A DNA stretch of 20,654 nt from a virus: positions 1-20,654 of the IMG/VR virus record IMGVR_UViG_3300035703_000460; one strand, written 5' to 3'. Made by a program: the position numbers and the translations under genes. Below the pieces are notes generated by a model, which ran no database searches, was not told where the DNA came from, and saw only the letters and a list, made by a program, of their open reading frames with translations. This document shows, one piece after another, positions 19,363 through 20,654 of this stretch (position 1 is its first letter; the number at the start of each line of letters is the position of its first letter).

Positions 19363-19516
19363 CTCCGCCCAATACTGGAACCAGATGAACGACCTGAATA
19401 GGACAATACGTTCATCATTAGAACCCCAGTCATCCCAGATGTCGCAGATGGTGAATATCCTGGCGGATATTCGAGACACCCTAAGGGAGATTGCTAGGAA
19501 ACTTGATGAATCCTAG
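19346..19516 (+). CDS. Small coiled-coil-type hypothetical protein
   Basis: 56 residues from ATG 19346, with GGAAGG five bases upstream, or ATG 19352. A polar start (HDSAQYWNQMNDLNRTIRSS) and a heptad-like helix M-V-N-I-L-A-D-I-R-D-T-L-R-E-I-A-R-K-L-D. The upstream in-frame extension covers the cysteine-rich gene and is rejected. No family recognised. Overlaps both neighbours by 11-17 bases. Confidence 0.6.
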   Translation: MGMTHDSAQYWNQMNDLNRTIRSSLEPQSSQMSQMVNILADIRDTLREIARKLDES

Positions 19517-19676
19517 GGGGCGTATACGCAAACTAGTGTTCGAGTACGGGGAGTTCATCCTAGAGGAACGACCCTGGGACAAGGAGTGGGAAGCGGGTGA
19601 CCCTGTTGCTAAGGATAAGGAAACCCTAGGGGTGTTCTTGCATCGCAAAAACTACGAGATGGAGGAGGAAGAATGA
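19506..19676 (+). CDS. Small charged hypothetical protein
   Basis: 56 residues from ATG 19506 (MNPRGRIRKLVFEYGEFILE), with AGGA six bases upstream; the open frame also has TTG at 19491. Strongly charged, ends EMEEEE. No family recognised. Overlaps both neighbours by a few bases, typical of this packed block. Confidence 0.6.
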   Translation: MNPRGRIRKLVFEYGEFILEERPWDKEWEAGDPVAKDKETLGVFLHRKNYEMEEEE

Positions 19677-19945
19677 CCGACGACATCGTGACCAGAATGC
19701 GAGTCAAGGCATCTAGATGCACGCACGGCAACGAACGCTATTACAACGGACCCGAAGGAATAGACGCTTATTTGATTGACACATGTAGTTGGTGTTACTC
19801 GTGGAATGAGGCAGCCGATGAGATTGAACGGCTGCGGGAATGCCTGCAACACGCTATTGACCATGTAGGCAAATGGCAGTTGTTTACTTCAGAAGAAAGA
19901 CAGACGATACTTGCCGAGTACGAACAGGTGGTGCGTGGTGAGTGA
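19673..19945 (+). CDS. Phage small protein, M-T-D-D-I / D-E-I-E-R-L-R family
   Basis: 90 residues. It begins MTDDIVTRMRVKASRCTHGN and carries D-T-C-S-W-C-Y-S-W-N-E-A-A-D-E-I-E-R-L-R, a combination common in short phage proteins where a CxxC pair precedes the A-A-D-E-I-E-R-L-R helix. Possibly zinc-binding through C16/H18 and the CxxC. Function unknown. Overlaps the previous gene by four bases and the next by eight; its beginning is shared with the next two genes. Confidence 0.72.
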   Translation: MTDDIVTRMRVKASRCTHGNERYYNGPEGIDAYLIDTCSWCYSWNEAADEIERLRECLQHAIDHVGKWQLFTSEERQTILAEYEQVVRGE

Positions 19946-20240
19946 CGACATTGCAAACAAACTGGAAGAAATATGGAAACTTCTTGAAGAAGCATATGAC
20001 CATTATTTCTCTTATGAAGGACATTGTAAGTCTGGAGAGGGAACGGTTGAACTTTCTTATCCATCCTATTTCGAGATGAAGGATGGCAAGAGAGAGCCAT
20101 CTGTGACAATTCGGTCATATGTTTTAGGACCAGACAGAAGTCATGATTTTGATAATATTGATGATGCACTGACAGAAGTACGTAAATGGCATAAGCAAGA
20201 GATGTCGTATAAGCCAATGCAGGAGAATAATTATGAGTGA
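19938..20240 (+). CDS. Hypothetical protein, M-S-D-D-I start
   Basis: 100 residues from GTG 19938 (MSDDIANKLEEIWKLLEEAY), with AGGTGG six bases upstream. The start mirrors the next gene's MSDDI. Body: helix, then beta-rich (VELSYPSYFEMKDG), then helix. More A/T-rich codons than most neighbours, which may mean a later arrival. No family recognised. Confidence 0.65.
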   Translation: MSDDIANKLEEIWKLLEEAYDHYFSYEGHCKSGEGTVELSYPSYFEMKDGKREPSVTIRSYVLGPDRSHDFDNIDDALTEVRKWHKQEMSYKPMQENNYE

Positions 20241-20406
20241 CGACATCATTGACCAGTTGTCTTACTATGTCGCAAACGAAATGCGTATGCCCGCAGGACT
20301 AATTGTGACCACCATTGACGAGATTGAACGGTTGCGCCAGCAACTAGCCGAACATCGCCTTCCAAGTAACAGTGGCGACAACACCATCAGCGACCAAACC
20401 TCGTGA
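20233..20406 (+). CDS. Small protein, M-S-D-D-I / D-E-I-E-R-L-R family
   Basis: 57 residues from ATG 20233 (MSDDIIDQLSYYVANEMRMP), with D-E-I-E-R-L-R-Q-Q-L shared with the 19673 protein. AGGAG lies eight bases before the ATG. The last 63 bases are antisense to the end of the leftward lysin gene. The shared ends of this and the 19673 gene suggest paralogy or shared descent of modules. Confidence 0.65.
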   Translation: MSDDIIDQLSYYVANEMRMPAGLIVTTIDEIERLRQQLAEHRLPSNSGDNTISDQTS

Positions 20407-20654
20407 TGCCTGCCACACTTTTACTCGTCGCTCAGTAACAGCACCAAAGTCCCCATCGGGGGTAGCGCCCACGACCGCCTGAATTAGTTTCACGGCGGTC
20501 GTATGCTTTGAACCACGCTTAATCGGCTCACCAGGATAGGCGAACACAAGCGCAGGACCAGGCTCCACATTCGGTGGCGTCACCACCGTGGGGGGTACGA
20601 CACCACCATTGCGTTCGAAGTCACGGGTTGCCTGTGGGATGGCATCCCCCGCCA
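20344..20654 (-). CDS. Endolysin C-terminus with peptidoglycan-binding domain (partial, runs off right edge)
   Basis: The frame is open from the right edge to the stop at 20344 (about 103 codons seen); the first apparent start (GTG 20586) is probably internal. The last 60 residues form a PG_binding_1-like domain: A-V-K-L-I-Q-A-V-V, D-G-D-F-G-A-V-T-E, V-K-V-W-Q-A-S-R-G-L-V-A-D-G-V-V, T-W-K-A-M-F-G. Upstream is a P/V/G linker and A-G-D-A-I-P-Q-A-T-R-D-F, as seen after amidase or peptidase domains. The catalytic domain lies outside the window, so the enzyme class is unknown. It likely degrades the host wall at lysis. Confidence 0.85.
   Translation of the reverse strand, partial: AGDAIPQATRDFERNGGVVPPTVVTPPNVEPGPALVFAYPGEPIKRGSKHTTAVKLIQAVVGATPDGDFGAVTERRVKVWQASRGLVADGVVATVTWKAMFG

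Noticed and set aside
19083-19479. Minus-strand frames over the SLT and small genes
   Set aside because: Opposite a convincing plus-strand domain and packed small genes, with no ribosome sites.
1-20654. Lysogeny module
   Set aside because: No integrase, excisionase or clear cI-like repressor in this window; a temperate lifestyle cannot be judged.

Overview
The window is a contiguous piece of a tailed double-stranded DNA bacteriophage (Caudoviricetes) of roughly balanced base composition. It uses the standard code, since TAA, TAG and TGA all end clear genes. No host genes, integrase, transposase or CRISPR array are visible. Several small proteins resemble families I know from actinobacteriophages and aquatic metagenomic phages, so an actinobacterial or other aquatic host is possible, but the host cannot be fixed from this sequence.

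Layout. (1) Positions 1-5118, minus strand: packaging and tail-tip block. It runs from the small terminase subunit through a small zinc ribbon, a run of tail-fibre-like proteins (short conserved tail proteins, a glycine-rich adhesin, a protein made of eleven 20-residue repeats) to the large terminase subunit, which leaves the left edge. (2) 5119-5342: divergent control region with two mutually exclusive hairpins. (3) 5343-6697, plus strand: five overlapping small genes, four of them very basic, including DUF5872-like and DUF6321-like proteins, closed by a terminator near 6754-6791. (4) About 6800-7200: gene-free G-rich region with tandem repeats. (5) 7252-10209: array of small, mostly acidic genes, many with a palindrome upstream and nearly all with a shared double purine leader (AAAGG...AGGG) before the ATG; it includes an ArdA-like DNA mimic, a compact tRNA-like element and good sigma70-type promoters. 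(6) 10206-12263: tightly overlapped unknown genes and a possible multi-HTH protein. (7) 12352-18101: replication, recombination and DNA-modification operon: Fe-S PD-(D/E)XK exonuclease, unknown DNA-metabolism protein, DnaB-like helicase, archaeo-eukaryotic-type primase, RusA resolvase, Mom-like adenine modification enzyme, PD-(D/E)XK-like protein, and a sigma-region-4-like HTH joined to a DUF1599/Nmad1 domain. (8) 18107-20406: small genes, including an anchored lytic transglycosylase overlapped by a small membrane protein and a cysteine-rich miniprotein. (9) Right edge, minus strand: C-terminus of an endolysin with a peptidoglycan-binding domain.

How the genes work together. Helicase, primase, exonuclease and RusA form a replication/recombination set. 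The Mom-like enzyme, the Nmad1 domain and the ArdA-like mimic point to layered protection against host restriction. The two wall-active proteins would serve entry or lysis. The most unusual parts are the palindrome-plus-leader gene array, the tRNA-like element, the HTH-Nmad1 fusion with an internal ribosome binding site, the 20-residue repeat fibre, and an apparent excess of the tetranucleotide CTAG through much of the window. All calls rest on reading motifs by eye; no database search was run.
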